Notes under the pieces: model-generated | What the model was told of the DNA's origin: nothing | The model's input: only the letters and a program-made list of their open reading frames with translations | Databases searched by the model: none | Shown: positions 8,818 to 18,353 of the stretch, in pieces | How the letters are laid out: each line of letters begins with the position of its first letter | How positions within the stretch are numbered: the first letter of the stretch is position 1 | Translations under genes and position numbers: made by a program | NCBI GenBank assembly: GCA_040381215.1 | Contig: JBEIHO010000009.1 | Span: 5,885 to 69,884 of the forward strand | Length of the DNA: 64,000 nt | From: SZUA-430 sp040381215 | GTDB lineage: Bacteria; Pseudomonadota; Alphaproteobacteria; Micropepsales; Micropepsaceae | Direction of reading: 5' to 3'

Positions 8818-10386
8818 CACTTCGCGGGCGGCGTTGTGACCGGGCGCGCCGGTGACGCCGCCGCCGGGGTGTGTTCCCGAACCGCACATGTAAAGGCCCT
8901 TCACGGGCGCGCGGTAGTTGCCATGGCCCAGCACGGGCCTCGCCGAGAAAAGCTGATCAAGCGACAATGCGCCGTGCATGATGTCGCCGCCCACCAGGCC
9001 AAAGACATCCTCCAGGTCCTGCGGCGTCAGCGCCTGGTAGCCGAGGACAGACTGCGCGAAGCCCGGCGCAAAACGATCGACGGTTGCGATCATGTGGCGG
9101 GCCACTTCGTCGCGATGGTCGGCCCACGAACGGCCTTGCCCCAGGGTGGGCGCCACGTGCTGGCAGAAGAGGCTCGCCACATGCTGCCCCTGCGGGGCGA
9201 GGCTGTCGTCGAGGGTCGAGGGGATCAGCATCTCGACGATCGGCTCGCGCGACCATCCCTGCTCACGCGCGTCCTGGTAGGCCTTGTCGAGATAGCGCAG
9301 GCTGGGCCCGATCACGATGCCGGCCGTCATGTGCGGACCGTTTTCGGGCAAGCATGAGAAACGCGGCAACTCCGACAGCGCGACGTTCATGCGGAAGGTG
9401 CCAGAGCCACATCTGTAGCCGCGTATGCGCTCGCTGAAGTCGGACGGCAGCACGGCCGGGTCCACAAGCTTCGTGAACAGCAGCTTGGGGTTCAGGTTCG
9501 ATATGACCGTCGATGCCTCAAAGCGCTCGCCGTTGTCGGTAACGACACCGGTCACCTTGCCCTGCGACACCAGCACCTCGCGCACGCCGGCGTTCAGCCT
9601 GATGTCGACGCCCTTTTCTGACGCGGCCCTGGCCATGGCTTGCGTGATGGCGCCCATGCCGCCCATCGCGTGACCCCAGTCGCCGCGCACGCCGTTCACT
9701 TCGCCGAACAGGTGGTGCAGCAGCACATAGGCCGTACCGGGCGCGTAAGGTGTCGCGTAGTTGCCGACGATGCCGTCAAAGCCGAAGATGGCCTTGATCG
9801 GGTCACTCTCGAACCAGCCGTCAAGATAGTCGCCGGCCGAACGGGTGAAGATGGCGAGCAGGTCGCGACGCAGCTGCATGGGCATGTCGGCCAGCCGCGT
9901 GCCGAGAGACGCGGACTTCAGCAATTCAGGGATTGCTGCAAACCATCCGCCCTCGACCACGTTGGGTGGCGACATCAGCACGAGATCGCGCAAGACGTCC
10001 GCCAATACCCCGGTGCGTTCGTAGTAGTTGTCCAGGGCCTCGGCATCGCGGGCGGAGAACCTTGCCACTTCCTGCCTGGTGCCGCCGGCCCCCAGCTTCA
10101 GGTAGTTGCGATCGTCCAGCGGCAGGAAATTCGTGAGCTTGCGATGAACGACTTTCAGGCCATGGCGCGCCAGTTCGAGGTCGGCAATGACCTTGGGGTT
10201 CAGAAGGCTGACCGTGTAGCTGGCGACTGAGTTGCGAAAGCCGGGATGGAATTCCTCCGTCACGGCGGCTCCACCCACGACGTGGCGGCGCTCAAGCACC
10301 GTCACCTTGAGACCTGCGCGCGCCAGGTAGAATGCGCATACGAGGCCATTGTGGCCGCCACCGATGATCAGAACGTCCTGTGTCAT
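8788..10386 (-). CDS. FAD-dependent oxidoreductase, phytoene desaturase/PYROXD2-like
   Basis: A 532-residue flavoprotein of the COG1233 type. The Rossmann FAD site is VLIIGGGHNGLVCAFYLA near the N-terminus, followed by VLERRHVVGGAA. The C-terminus has GLYMCGSGTHPGGGVTGAPG, the second FAD contact of carotenoid-desaturase-like enzymes. No other carotenoid genes (crtB, crtE, crtY) are near, so a PYROXD2-like role of unknown substrate is more likely than phytoene desaturation. It is divergent from an NAD-dependent reductase gene across 173 bp. Confidence 0.85.
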   Translation of the reverse strand: MTQDVLIIGGGHNGLVCAFYLARAGLKVTVLERRHVVGGAAVTEEFHPGFRNSVASYTVSLLNPKVIADLELARHGLKVVHRKLTNFLPLDDRNYLKLGAGGTRQEVARFSARDAEALDNYYERTGVLADVLRDLVLMSPPNVVEGGWFAAIPELLKSASLGTRLADMPMQLRRDLLAIFTRSAGDYLDGWFESDPIKAIFGFDGIVGNYATPYAPGTAYVLLHHLFGEVNGVRGDWGHAMGGMGAITQAMARAASEKGVDIRLNAGVREVLVSQGKVTGVVTDNGERFEASTVISNLNPKLLFTKLVDPAVLPSDFSERIRGYRCGSGTFRMNVALSELPRFSCLPENGPHMTAGIVIGPSLRYLDKAYQDAREQGWSREPIVEMLIPSTLDDSLAPQGQHVASLFCQHVAPTLGQGRSWADHRDEVARHMIATVDRFAPGFAQSVLGYQALTPQDLEDVFGLVGGDIMHGALSLDQLFSARPVLGHGNYRAPVKGLYMCGSGTHPGGGVTGAPGHNAAREVLRDLGKRLA

Positions 10387-10559
10387 GGGCCCGATGCTCC
10401 TTGCCTCGCCCGCAGGCGGCTTTGACGTTTGTCACCGAAACGGGACTGGGGGGCAAGACATTCCGGCGCGGGAGCGGTGCCGGCAGGCTGGCCAAATTTA
10501 CCACGAGGATGTAAGTCCTCGGCGTTTCCTGGAGTTTCAGGGACGGTGAAGGAGAAAGC

Positions 10560-11588
10560 ATGAGCGAACTTGTCCTTGTCACAGGTGGATCGGGGTTCAT
10601 CGGTGCCCACACGATTGTGCAACTGATCCAGTCGGGCGCGCGCGTCCGCGCCACATTGCGCACACCTTCGCGCGAGGGTGAGGTTCGCGACATGATTGCC
10701 GCCGGTGGCGTGCAGGCCGGTGACCGGCTCAGCTTCGTCAAGGCAGACCTGATGTCGGATGATGGCTGGTCCGATGCCGCCAAGGGATGCGATTACGTCC
10801 TGCATGTGGCTTCACCCTTCCCGTCCGCCCTGCCCAAGGACGAGAACGACCTGATCATTCCTGCGCGGGAAGGGACGCTGCGGGCCTTGAAGGCGGCAAA
10901 GTCGGCAGGCGTGAAGCGAACTGTCGTTACCTCATCCTTCGCGGCCGTCGCCTATGGGCACGAGGCCAATCCGTCCCAGCCCTTCAACGAGGAAAGATGG
11001 ACCGACCCCAAGGCTCCTGATGCCAGCGCCTATATCAAGTCGAAGGCGATTGCCGAGAAGGCGGCGTGGGATTTTGCCAGACAGGAAGGATTGGAAATCT
11101 CGGTCGTCAATCCGGTCGCGGTTCTCGGCCCCCTGTTGGGCCGGGACTTCTCGACATCCATCGAGTTGGTGAAGATCCTGCTCGAGGGCAAGATGCCCGG
11201 GTGCCCGAAGATCGGCTTTCCCCTGATCGACGTTCGCGACGTCGCCAGCCTTCACCTGCTTGCCATGCGCCACCCTGCGGCAGCCGGGCAGCGCTTCATC
11301 GCCAGCAATGAGGGCTTCTCGTGGCTGGTCGACATGGCGCGCATCCTGAGAGAGCGCCTGGGACCGGAGGCGCGCAAGGTACCGACCCGTACCCTGCCGA
11401 ACTGGCTGGTGCGCCTGTTCGGCATGATGGATCCCCTCGTGGCGCAGATCGTTCCAGAGCTTGGGCGCGTGCGGCCGGCGACAGGCGCCAAGGCCGTCAG
11501 ATTGCTGGGTTGGACGCGGATCAGCAATGATGAGGCGATCGAAGCATCGGCGCGCAGCCTCATTGACCTGGGCATCGTGAAACCCTGA
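10560..11588 (+). CDS. NAD(P)-dependent reductase, dihydroflavonol reductase-like extended SDR
   Basis: A 342-residue extended short-chain dehydrogenase. The nucleotide-binding motif is LVTGGSGFIGAHT at the N-terminus. The catalytic Tyr-x3-Lys reads YIKSK, with an upstream TSSFAAVAYG serine segment. The family resemblance is to dihydroflavonol-4-reductase-like and cinnamoyl-CoA reductase-like aldehyde or ketone reductases, whose bacterial substrates are mostly unknown. A GGAGAAAGC ribosome site precedes the ATG. No operon partner is evident; the next gene starts 81 bases later. Confidence 0.85.
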   Translation: MSELVLVTGGSGFIGAHTIVQLIQSGARVRATLRTPSREGEVRDMIAAGGVQAGDRLSFVKADLMSDDGWSDAAKGCDYVLHVASPFPSALPKDENDLIIPAREGTLRALKAAKSAGVKRTVVTSSFAAVAYGHEANPSQPFNEERWTDPKAPDASAYIKSKAIAEKAAWDFARQEGLEISVVNPVAVLGPLLGRDFSTSIELVKILLEGKMPGCPKIGFPLIDVRDVASLHLLAMRHPAAAGQRFIASNEGFSWLVDMARILRERLGPEARKVPTRTLPNWLVRLFGMMDPLVAQIVPELGRVRPATGAKAVRLLGWTRISNDEAIEASARSLIDLGIVKP

Positions 11589-11669
11589 CGTCCCGGTGAC
11601 GGATCCATCGCAAGGTATGACAGCGTGCCGGGCTGGTCATTCGGCTTGGGCTGATGCCAAGATGGCGTC

Positions 11670-12587
11670 ATGACGATGCAGCATGAGAAGCCGCTTTCAG
11701 CCCTGATCCTCGGCGTCCCGAACCCGGTGAGCATGGGGATTGCGCGCGGGATCATGATGGCCGGGCACCGGCTTGCCGCCATCTGGTATCCGGAACGCCT
11801 GCGCAAGACGCCGGAGATGCAGCAGGATCGGCAACTGGCGCAGCGGGCGCCCGGGTTGACGCTGCACGGGATGGAGACCAGGGCCCGGGTGGCTGTGCGC
11901 GCCGTGCCCCGGTTCAAGTCCTGGACCGATGCCGCCCCTGCGGCGCGACGGCTTGATGTCGATGTCGTGATCAGCCTGCTTTACCCCGACCGCATCACGC
12001 AGTCGGTGCTTGATGCCTTTCCCGGGCGGGTCATAAACCTGCATCCATCATTGCTTCCGGCCTATCGGGGCCCCGACCCCATTTTCAATATGCTCTGGGA
12101 CGAGACGATCGACCGTCACGGCGGCTTCACGCTTCACCTGGTGTCGCCGGAATTCGATCGCGGAAGCGTGCTTGGTCGTCAGGCGGTCGCGTTCCCTGCC
12201 AATCGCAACCTTAGCGCCTATTACATGGAACTCGTGAAAGCCGGTACGTCGCTTCTGGCGTCACACCTTCCTTCCCTGAGGAAAGGCCCGCTTGTCGGCG
12301 AGCCGCAGGTCGACGACGGGGCGTCGCCGCAGGGAAACCGGAAACCCCGGGATGCCCGCCTTGATGCCAGCCTGACACGCGCGCGGGCTTCGTGGCTGTG
12401 CACCACCATTCCCCAGATGACCGCGCTCAGGATCGAGGGACTTGCGCCCACGGTCCACGTCACCGGGTTTGTGTCGTCGGTTGCCCAGAAAACGGAAAGG
12501 CCGCCCGCTTTCGCCGACGGCCTTGCTTCATTTGATGTCGCGGACGGGCATGTCACCGTACGCGCAAGCCAGACAGGCGCCGCCTAG
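11670..12587 (+). CDS. formyltransferase-family protein (Fmt N-terminal fold)
   Basis: A 305-residue protein with the formyl-transferase core of Fmt, ArnA and PurN: an Asn-x-His catalytic block NLHPSLLPAYRGPDPI, and a PEFDRGSVL segment carrying the partner aspartate. It is not housekeeping fmt on context: no def gene is adjacent, the N-terminal phosphate-loop region is unusual (LGVPNPVSMG), and the C-terminal 100 residues do not obviously match the Fmt tRNA-binding OB domain. It could formylate a sugar amine or another amine; the substrate is unknown. Its TAG stop shares the bases CTAG (12584-12587) with the stop of the convergent outer-membrane protein gene. Confidence 0.72.
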   Translation: MTMQHEKPLSALILGVPNPVSMGIARGIMMAGHRLAAIWYPERLRKTPEMQQDRQLAQRAPGLTLHGMETRARVAVRAVPRFKSWTDAAPAARRLDVDVVISLLYPDRITQSVLDAFPGRVINLHPSLLPAYRGPDPIFNMLWDETIDRHGGFTLHLVSPEFDRGSVLGRQAVAFPANRNLSAYYMELVKAGTSLLASHLPSLRKGPLVGEPQVDDGASPQGNRKPRDARLDASLTRARASWLCTTIPQMTALRIEGLAPTVHVTGFVSSVAQKTERPPAFADGLASFDVADGHVTVRASQTGAA

Positions 12588-13228
12588 AAACGGAAATTCA
12601 CACCCGCCTGCAGCACATGGGCCTGCGCGTCGAAGTCCGCATTCGCCAGGCCAGCCAGACCATTGTAGTCGTCCTGGTCCATCGCCGCAGACTTGAAGCG
12701 GTAACCGACGTCCAGCACCACGTTGGTGCTGATGTTCGAGCGGAAACCCGCACCCAATTGCCAGGCAAAACCCGAACCCGTGTCCTCGACACCGTCGCCC
12801 GAGAGAGCCACCCACGTGATGCCCAGACCGGCGCCGACATAAGGCGTGATGCTGGCGTCGACGGGAATATCCAACCACGCATTGCCCAGAACAGACAGCG
12901 CGTCCATGTCGACGGCAGAGATGCCGCACTTGCCTACGGTACAGGCTCCGTCTGCGCTCCAGTTGGAGACTTCCAGTTCAACGCGAACATTGTCGCGAAC
13001 CTGGGTACCGACCACGCCACCCAGCGCGAAGCCGGTGTCCATTTCGATGCGGTCGACCTCGTTGAGATCCCAGTCTTCAGGCCAGGCGACGCCCGCGAAG
13101 AGACCCGCGTACCAGCCGCCGTTTGCCGCCTGCCCGCCCGAAGACATGCCATCGGCGTGCACGGGGGCTGCAGAAAGCGCCAGCGCCAACGCGCCGCCGG
13201 CGAGAAGTGTTTCAAGTCTTTTTGCCAT
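12584..13228 (-). CDS. outer-membrane beta-barrel protein, Omp25/OmpA-like
   Basis: A 214-residue protein with a clear signal peptide (cleavage after VHA-DG, near residue 26). The rest alternates polar and hydrophobic residues in short strands and ends in VNFRF, the C-terminal phenylalanine signature recognised by the Bam complex. It fits the eight-stranded opacity/Omp25-like barrel family that is abundant in alphaproteobacteria. Two cysteines (ACTVGKC) sit in what is likely an extracellular loop. The ATG start at 13228 is preceded by GAGGAG. Its function beyond a structural surface protein is not known. Confidence 0.8.
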   Translation of the reverse strand: MAKRLETLLAGGALALALSAAPVHADGMSSGGQAANGGWYAGLFAGVAWPEDWDLNEVDRIEMDTGFALGGVVGTQVRDNVRVELEVSNWSADGACTVGKCGISAVDMDALSVLGNAWLDIPVDASITPYVGAGLGITWVALSGDGVEDTGSGFAWQLGAGFRSNISTNVVLDVGYRFKSAAMDQDDYNGLAGLANADFDAQAHVLQAGVNFRF

Positions 13229-13310
13229 TGCAAGGGCTCCTCGTTGTGGCCGGCACCATACGCTTGCCGCGAGGGAACTCAATGCACATCCGTCACAATT
13301 TCGGCCGTCC

Positions 13311-13340
13311 GAGGCGCTACGCAATCATACGCAGCGCCTC
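13311..13340. other. stem-loop between prolyl oligopeptidase and omp genes
   Basis: GAGGCGCT (13311-13318) pairs exactly with AGCGCCTC (13333-13340). It sits in the 145-bp gap. A T-rich run follows only on the plus strand, where no gene needs terminating, so it may instead be an mRNA structure or a weak terminator for the minus-strand peptidase. Confidence 0.3.
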
Positions 13341-13373
13341 GTATTTTCAGTTTTCGCAGCCCTCACGATTGGC

Positions 13374-15473
13374 TCAATCATCCATCAACTTGCGGGTGAG
13401 GTAGGTGTATTCCAGCGCCACGCGCTTGGCGCGCTCGCGCTGGTTGGCTGCGGCGGCGTGACCGCCGTCAATGTTCTCGTAGTAGAGGAAAGGCAAGCCC
13501 ATCGCTTCCATCCGGGCCGCCATCTTGCGGGCGTGACCGGGATGGACGCGGTCATCCTTGGATGACGTCACGAAGAAGGGCTCCGGATAGGTCGTCCCCG
13601 CCTTCAGGTTATGATAGGGCGAGATCTTCCGCAGGAATGCACCCTCGGTTGCGTCATCCGGATCCCCGTACTCGCCCACCCATGACGCGCCCGCGAGCAG
13701 CTTGTGATAGCGCAGCATGTCGAGCAGCGGCACCTGGATGAGGACGGCATTCCAGAGGTCGGGGCGCTGTGTCAGTTGCACGCCCATGAGAAGGCCCCCG
13801 TTCGATCCACCCATGATGCCCAGGCGACGCGGGGTCGTTACCTTGCGCGCGACGAGGTCGTTGGCCACAGCGACGAAGTCATCGTAGATGACCTGACGAC
13901 TGGTCTTCAATCCGGCCTGGTGCCATGCGGGGCCGAACTCGCCACCGCCGCGGATGTTGGCAAGGACGTAGACGCCACCCCGCTCGAGCCAGAGCTTGCC
14001 CATGGTGCCCGAATAGGCGGGCGTCATCGACACCTGAAACCCACCATACGCGTAGAGCAGCGTGGGATTTGTGCCATCAAGCTTCAGGCCCTTGCGATGC
14101 ATGATGAAGTAGGGAACGCGCGTTCCATCGGGCGATGTCGCTTCATGCTGTGCCACCGTCATGTCGCTACCGTCGAAACGCGGCGGCAGAGACTTCACAC
14201 GTTCGAAGGCGTTCTTCAGGACGTCGCCGTGGTAGAGCGCGTCCGGTTCCAGAAACCCCGTTACCGTGACGAACACCTTGTCGTCTTCATCACGGGCACT
14301 GACCACGCTGATCGAGGCGTTGGCAGGCAGTGCCAGCTTCTTCCGCTCCCATTTCTTGCCGTTGAAGTTGAACGCGTAGAGCGCCCCCTTCACGTTTTCG
14401 TAGACCGAGACCAGCAGTCGGTTGCGGGTGCTGGAGACCTGTTCGATCGCCTCACGGGCGCCTGGTGCAAACACCAGGGTTGGCCTGGCGAAGGCAGGAT
14501 CGGCCTTCAGCGCCTCGAGATTGAAGGAAAGCAGCGACCCCTTCGCGTAGGCCGTGCCCTCCCAGGTCCAGTCTTCCTCGATCGATATCACGAGTTGCTT
14601 CTGGACAAGTCCCTGCAGCGTCGACTTGAGCGGAAACGGCAATTTCCGGGCCCCGGTCGGCGTTTCGATGAACGTCTCGGTCTCGAAGAATGAAGGGGAA
14701 CGGCTGAACATGACGGCTTGCACGGTGCCGCTCTTGTCACGCAGGACAATTGCGCCAGCCGAGACATCCGTCTGGTTGCCGCGGTAGACCTCAACAGCCT
14801 GCTCGATGGGCGTCCCGCGCTTCCACTTCTTCACGACGAACGGGTAGCCGGACTCCGTCATTGTCCCGGGACCCCAGTCGCGCGCGACGTAGAGTGTGTC
14901 GGCATCGAACCAGTCTGCGTTCTGCTTGCCATCAGCGAGGCGGAAGCCGCCGGCGACAAACGACTTTGCGGTCGCGTCAAATTCGCGGAGCTCGACTGCA
15001 TCCTTGCCGCCGTTGGACAGGCTCACGAGGCAAAGGGTCTCGGCGGGTGGCAGGCAATTCGACCCCTTGAACACCCAATTGGCACTCTCGGCCCGTGTAA
15101 GGGCGTCGATGTCCAGAACGGTCTCCCAGGCGGGGGTGTCGGTCAGATAGGACTCAAGCGTCGTGCGCCTCAGCAAGCCGCGCACGTTGGCCTGGTCCTG
15201 CCAGAAATTCGAGACTTTCCCGGCGCGGAAGGATGGCGCGGGGATACGGTCCTTGGCCTCGAGAATTGCCAGGGCCTTGGCTTCGAGATCCACATAGCGC
15301 GCGTCGGCCTGCAGCAGCTTCAACGAACGCTCGTTCTGGGCCTTGACCCAGGAAAGCGGCTTTTCTCCCTCGACGTCCTCAAGCCACAGGAAGGGATCGT
15401 CTGCCTGGGCCATGGCTGCTCCTGTCAGGGCGCATGCTGCTGCGAGCATGGCCGTCGCGATGAACTTCTTCAT
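13374..15473 (-). CDS. prolyl oligopeptidase family serine peptidase (S9A)
   Basis: A 699-residue secreted peptidase. A signal peptide (about residues 1-22, ending AAMAQA) sends it to the periplasm. The N-terminal beta-propeller opens with DDPFLWLEDVEGEKPLSWV, typical of S9A. The C-terminal alpha/beta-hydrolase domain has nucleophile Ser in GGSNGGLL, catalytic Asp in SSKDDRVHP and catalytic His in DGGHAAA. Such enzymes cut after proline in short peptides. It lies 19 bp downstream of the glutathione transferase gene on the same strand, so the two may be co-transcribed. Confidence 0.92.
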   Translation of the reverse strand: MKKFIATAMLAAACALTGAAMAQADDPFLWLEDVEGEKPLSWVKAQNERSLKLLQADARYVDLEAKALAILEAKDRIPAPSFRAGKVSNFWQDQANVRGLLRRTTLESYLTDTPAWETVLDIDALTRAESANWVFKGSNCLPPAETLCLVSLSNGGKDAVELREFDATAKSFVAGGFRLADGKQNADWFDADTLYVARDWGPGTMTESGYPFVVKKWKRGTPIEQAVEVYRGNQTDVSAGAIVLRDKSGTVQAVMFSRSPSFFETETFIETPTGARKLPFPLKSTLQGLVQKQLVISIEEDWTWEGTAYAKGSLLSFNLEALKADPAFARPTLVFAPGAREAIEQVSSTRNRLLVSVYENVKGALYAFNFNGKKWERKKLALPANASISVVSARDEDDKVFVTVTGFLEPDALYHGDVLKNAFERVKSLPPRFDGSDMTVAQHEATSPDGTRVPYFIMHRKGLKLDGTNPTLLYAYGGFQVSMTPAYSGTMGKLWLERGGVYVLANIRGGGEFGPAWHQAGLKTSRQVIYDDFVAVANDLVARKVTTPRRLGIMGGSNGGLLMGVQLTQRPDLWNAVLIQVPLLDMLRYHKLLAGASWVGEYGDPDDATEGAFLRKISPYHNLKAGTTYPEPFFVTSSKDDRVHPGHARKMAARMEAMGLPFLYYENIDGGHAAAANQRERAKRVALEYTYLTRKLMDD

Positions 15474-15492
15474 GGTGATCGAACTCCGGATA

Positions 15493-16170
15493 CTAGAGGG
15501 CATAGGCAAGGCCGGTGGCGGACAGGACCTTGCGCTCCTGCGTGATGCTCGAGGCAAAGCCCGGCCTTGCCAGCGTTTCCTTCAGGAACCTGAGCAGGTT
15601 GGGATATCTTGCAGCATCAGGCGCGAAGCCGGCATGGGCCACATTCACGAACGGCGATGCGACAGCGATGTCGGCAATCGTGAAACTGTCGCCCACGAAG
15701 TACTTCCTGCCCTGGAGGTGGCCTTCGTAGTAGTCGAGGAAATGGGGCACTTTCGTTTCCCAGGTCTCCCGCGCCGTTGCCGTGTCGGGCGCCTTTCCCG
15801 TCAAGGCGTTCAGCACGACAGGGCGGAACATGCCAAGCCCGGTGGTCGCGGAGAAATCGCTGTCGGCGTATTCCTCGAACCAGAGCGCCTGACCGTAGGC
15901 AAAGGGCTCTGCCGGATAGAGCGCCGGGTTGGGACACTTCTTCTCGAGGTAACCGCATATCGCCGACGAGTCGGCGATTGTTGCGTCAGGCCCCACGCTG
16001 TCGTCGCGCAGGACCGGGATGCGCTTGAGCGGCGAGATCTTTTCAAAGCCCTGCGGTGGCGCAAAGGGCGAGACAGGATCAAGCTTGTAGTCCAGTTGCT
16101 TCTCCGCAAGGACGACGCGCACCTTGCGCACGAAGGGCGACAGCGGTGCCCCGATGACCGTCAGTGTCAT
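15493..16170 (-). CDS. glutathione S-transferase family protein
   Basis: A 225-residue cytosolic GST. The N-terminal thioredoxin-like domain starts with MTLTVIGAPLSPFVRKVRV, with SPFVRK at the usual catalytic position, and contains the cis-proline segment RIPVL and the ADSSAICGYLE glutathione contact. The C-terminal helical domain has the FTIADIAVASP N-capping motif. A GGGAGAG ribosome site precedes the ATG. Its first 92 bases overlap the 3' end of the upstream epimerase fusion gene, which suggests coupled expression. Confidence 0.9.
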   Translation of the reverse strand: MTLTVIGAPLSPFVRKVRVVLAEKQLDYKLDPVSPFAPPQGFEKISPLKRIPVLRDDSVGPDATIADSSAICGYLEKKCPNPALYPAEPFAYGQALWFEEYADSDFSATTGLGMFRPVVLNALTGKAPDTATARETWETKVPHFLDYYEGHLQGRKYFVGDSFTIADIAVASPFVNVAHAGFAPDAARYPNLLRFLKETLARPGFASSITQERKVLSATGLAYAL

Positions 16171-17695
16171 TCAACTCTCCCGTGACTGGACCATTTCCGG
16201 GCGCTATTTCGTCCATGGGAACAGTTGATTGCAATGCCCATGATGCCCCTGCCCGGCCTGCGGGATCAGGGCCGAGCGCGAGCGCCAGCGCGTCAGCGGC
16301 CCAGTGCTCGTCAAAGCTGAAGCCCAGCGCCTGCGCCCGGGCGGGAACAACCCGCTGCGAGGCGAGGAAAATCGACGCCATCTCGCCCAGGCCTCGCCTC
16401 AGCGCCCACGCAGGCGCCCACAGGAAAAGCGGGCGGCGCAGGCTGCGGGCCATGGCTTGCTGAAACTCGGCATGGCGCAACGGTTGCGGGGCCACGGCGT
16501 TCACGGCACCTTGCCAATGCTCATTGTCGATGGCGCTGACAATCATGCGTACGAGGTCGCTGCGCGTGATCCAGGACATCCACTGTCGACCACTCCCGAG
16601 CACCGCCCCCAGGCCCAGCCTTGCGGGAAGCGCCATCATCGGTAACGCTCCCCCCTCCCGGTCGAGGACGAGCCCGATGCGCAGGCAGACCACGCGCACA
16701 CCCAGCGCGCGCGCCTTGCCGGCTTCGGCTTCCCAGTCCCGGCACAGGGTGGCTGCAAAGTCGCTGCCGGCGGGTGCGTCCTCGTCAAGGATGATGTCTC
16801 CGGCGTCGCCAAAGTACCCGATGGCGGAACCGCTCACCAGGACGCGCGGCCGCGCCTCGAGCGTGCCGAGCCAGGTCACAAGGCGCGCCGTGAACTGAAC
16901 GCGCGAGCTGCGGATTGACTGCCGGCGTGCCGCTGTCCACGGCAAACCGATGATCGGCGCCCCTGCCAGGTTGACGACGGCATCGATGCGCGTTTCCTTC
17001 GGCAGCTCATCCAGATCCGAGACATGATGGACGTGGTCGCCCAGCAGAACGCGCGCCTGACGGGGATCGCGCGACAGAACCATCACCCTGTCGCCGCGCG
17101 CTTGCAGGCGCGCAACCAGGTGGCTGCCGATGAAGCCCGTGCCGCCTGTAACAAGGACCGTGCGGCCGCTTGATGCTGCTGGGGCCACCGGTGGCTTCAT
17201 GCGACCGAGACTTCGCACGGCCATGGCATTTCGCACGGCGAAGGCGAACACACCGATGGCCGCGGCCGTGAAGAACCACGAGAACAAGCCGTGGTCGACG
17301 GGCGTGAAGCCGGTCGGACCCGCGGCCTGCGTGATCAGCCATGGCACGACCAACAACAGGAAGCCGCCGTAGGAAATGGCCAGCACCGTATGCAGGATCC
17401 GCTCGAAGGCGGGCAGCTTGCGGGTGCGGTCTTCTTCAAGGAAGTCGGCCAGGGTTATCACGACTTCGATGGCGAGCAGCGCCAGCACCGCGATTGCCGC
17501 AAGGCCAGTGGGCGTGACCCAGGCGAACAACAGGAACAGGACGCCGTAGATTGCCTCGCGACCGCTGTGGAGGGCGAGCTCGCGGCGGGCGGAGGGACGC
17601 GATGGCAGCCGCTCGGTGATCTCGTGGTGGAGAACATTGTCCAGCGCACCAAAGAGGATCTGGAAGGTCAAAAGCGAGAGCATGGAAAGGGTCAT
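16079..17695 (-). CDS. membrane domain fused to TIGR01777-type NAD-dependent epimerase
   Basis: A 538-residue protein. Residues 1-165 hold about four hydrophobic segments (around 1-20, 48-78, 98-122 and 136-155). From about residue 175 it is a TIGR01777/SulA-like NAD-binding epimerase: TVLVTGGTGFIGSHL, NLAGAPIIGLPWTAARRQSIRSSR, SGSAIGYFG, and a PMMALPARLGLGAVLGSGRQWMSWI block cut here into known family motifs. The family usually ends shortly after the segment near ADALALAL; here about 60 further residues follow and overlap the GST gene by 92 bp. Its ATG overlaps the stop of the DUF4166 gene (ATGA). Substrate unknown. Confidence 0.82.
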   Translation of the reverse strand: MTLSMLSLLTFQILFGALDNVLHHEITERLPSRPSARRELALHSGREAIYGVLFLLFAWVTPTGLAAIAVLALLAIEVVITLADFLEEDRTRKLPAFERILHTVLAISYGGFLLLVVPWLITQAAGPTGFTPVDHGLFSWFFTAAAIGVFAFAVRNAMAVRSLGRMKPPVAPAASSGRTVLVTGGTGFIGSHLVARLQARGDRVMVLSRDPRQARVLLGDHVHHVSDLDELPKETRIDAVVNLAGAPIIGLPWTAARRQSIRSSRVQFTARLVTWLGTLEARPRVLVSGSAIGYFGDAGDIILDEDAPAGSDFAATLCRDWEAEAGKARALGVRVVCLRIGLVLDREGGALPMMALPARLGLGAVLGSGRQWMSWITRSDLVRMIVSAIDNEHWQGAVNAVAPQPLRHAEFQQAMARSLRRPLFLWAPAWALRRGLGEMASIFLASQRVVPARAQALGFSFDEHWAADALALALGPDPAGRAGASWALQSTVPMDEIAPGNGPVTGELNDTDGHRGTAVALRAQGARRPCGEATGLQA

Positions 17696-18351
17696 CGTGG
17701 TTGCTCCTGCGGATCAAGGAAGGTCCCGTCCTGCCAGACGGTCTGGCCAAACCAGGGATGGTCGAAAGACAGTGTGAAACGGAATGCCCCGTTGCCGATT
17801 TCGGTGTGACGCACCTCGGCGATGCCGGGGGTAAGCCAGAGCGGCAACTCGATGCTGATGCCGCGGAAGCGCCAGTAGAAGCTTCGGGCGCGAAAGACGA
17901 GGCTGCCGCTGTCTGCGAAGACGTCGAGCAACATTGTCCATCCGCCGGCGCAGCACTCGAACAGGCGGCCGTCTTCAGAAAGCCGCTTGATCGAACGCAC
18001 CCGGAAGGCCATGCCCGCAGGCCCCTTGTACACCCGTGTCCAGGACATGCCGCCGTCCTGTTCGCCGACATGGACCGTCGCGCCGTGTCTTCCCGTCACG
18101 ACGGGCAGCGGCGCTCCGAAGGGAAGCAAGGCCATGGCAAAGAGGTGGCCGATCCACGACAGACGGGTTTCAGCCTGCCCTTCATAGCGCGCAGGCGCGG
18201 TGCGCTCGAACCGCTGGCGCACCGGTGCGGGCAAGGACAGCCAGGCGCGGGCGCCAATGATGCGAAGGATCGTGTCGTTGCGTCCGTCGACGAACGCCTC
18301 GGTCGTGGCCCTCGGCCCGTGCCACAGCCAGTTCGAGATGGCCTGCGCCAT
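17692..18351 (-). CDS. DUF4166 domain protein
   Basis: A 219-residue cytosolic protein matching DUF4166: the opening LPAPVRQRFERTAPARYEG segment, a central GGMSWTRVYKGPAG block, and a WFGQTVWQDGTF ending. The family has no known biochemical activity. It starts two bases after the stop of the GbsR-type regulator, and its own stop overlaps the start of the epimerase fusion. The three are therefore almost surely one operon, and the regulator may control all of them. AGG lies a few bases before the ATG. Confidence 0.75.
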   Translation of the reverse strand: MAQAISNWLWHGPRATTEAFVDGRNDTILRIIGARAWLSLPAPVRQRFERTAPARYEGQAETRLSWIGHLFAMALLPFGAPLPVVTGRHGATVHVGEQDGGMSWTRVYKGPAGMAFRVRSIKRLSEDGRLFECCAGGWTMLLDVFADSGSLVFRARSFYWRFRGISIELPLWLTPGIAEVRHTEIGNGAFRFTLSFDHPWFGQTVWQDGTFLDPQEQPR

Positions 18352-18353
18352 GA

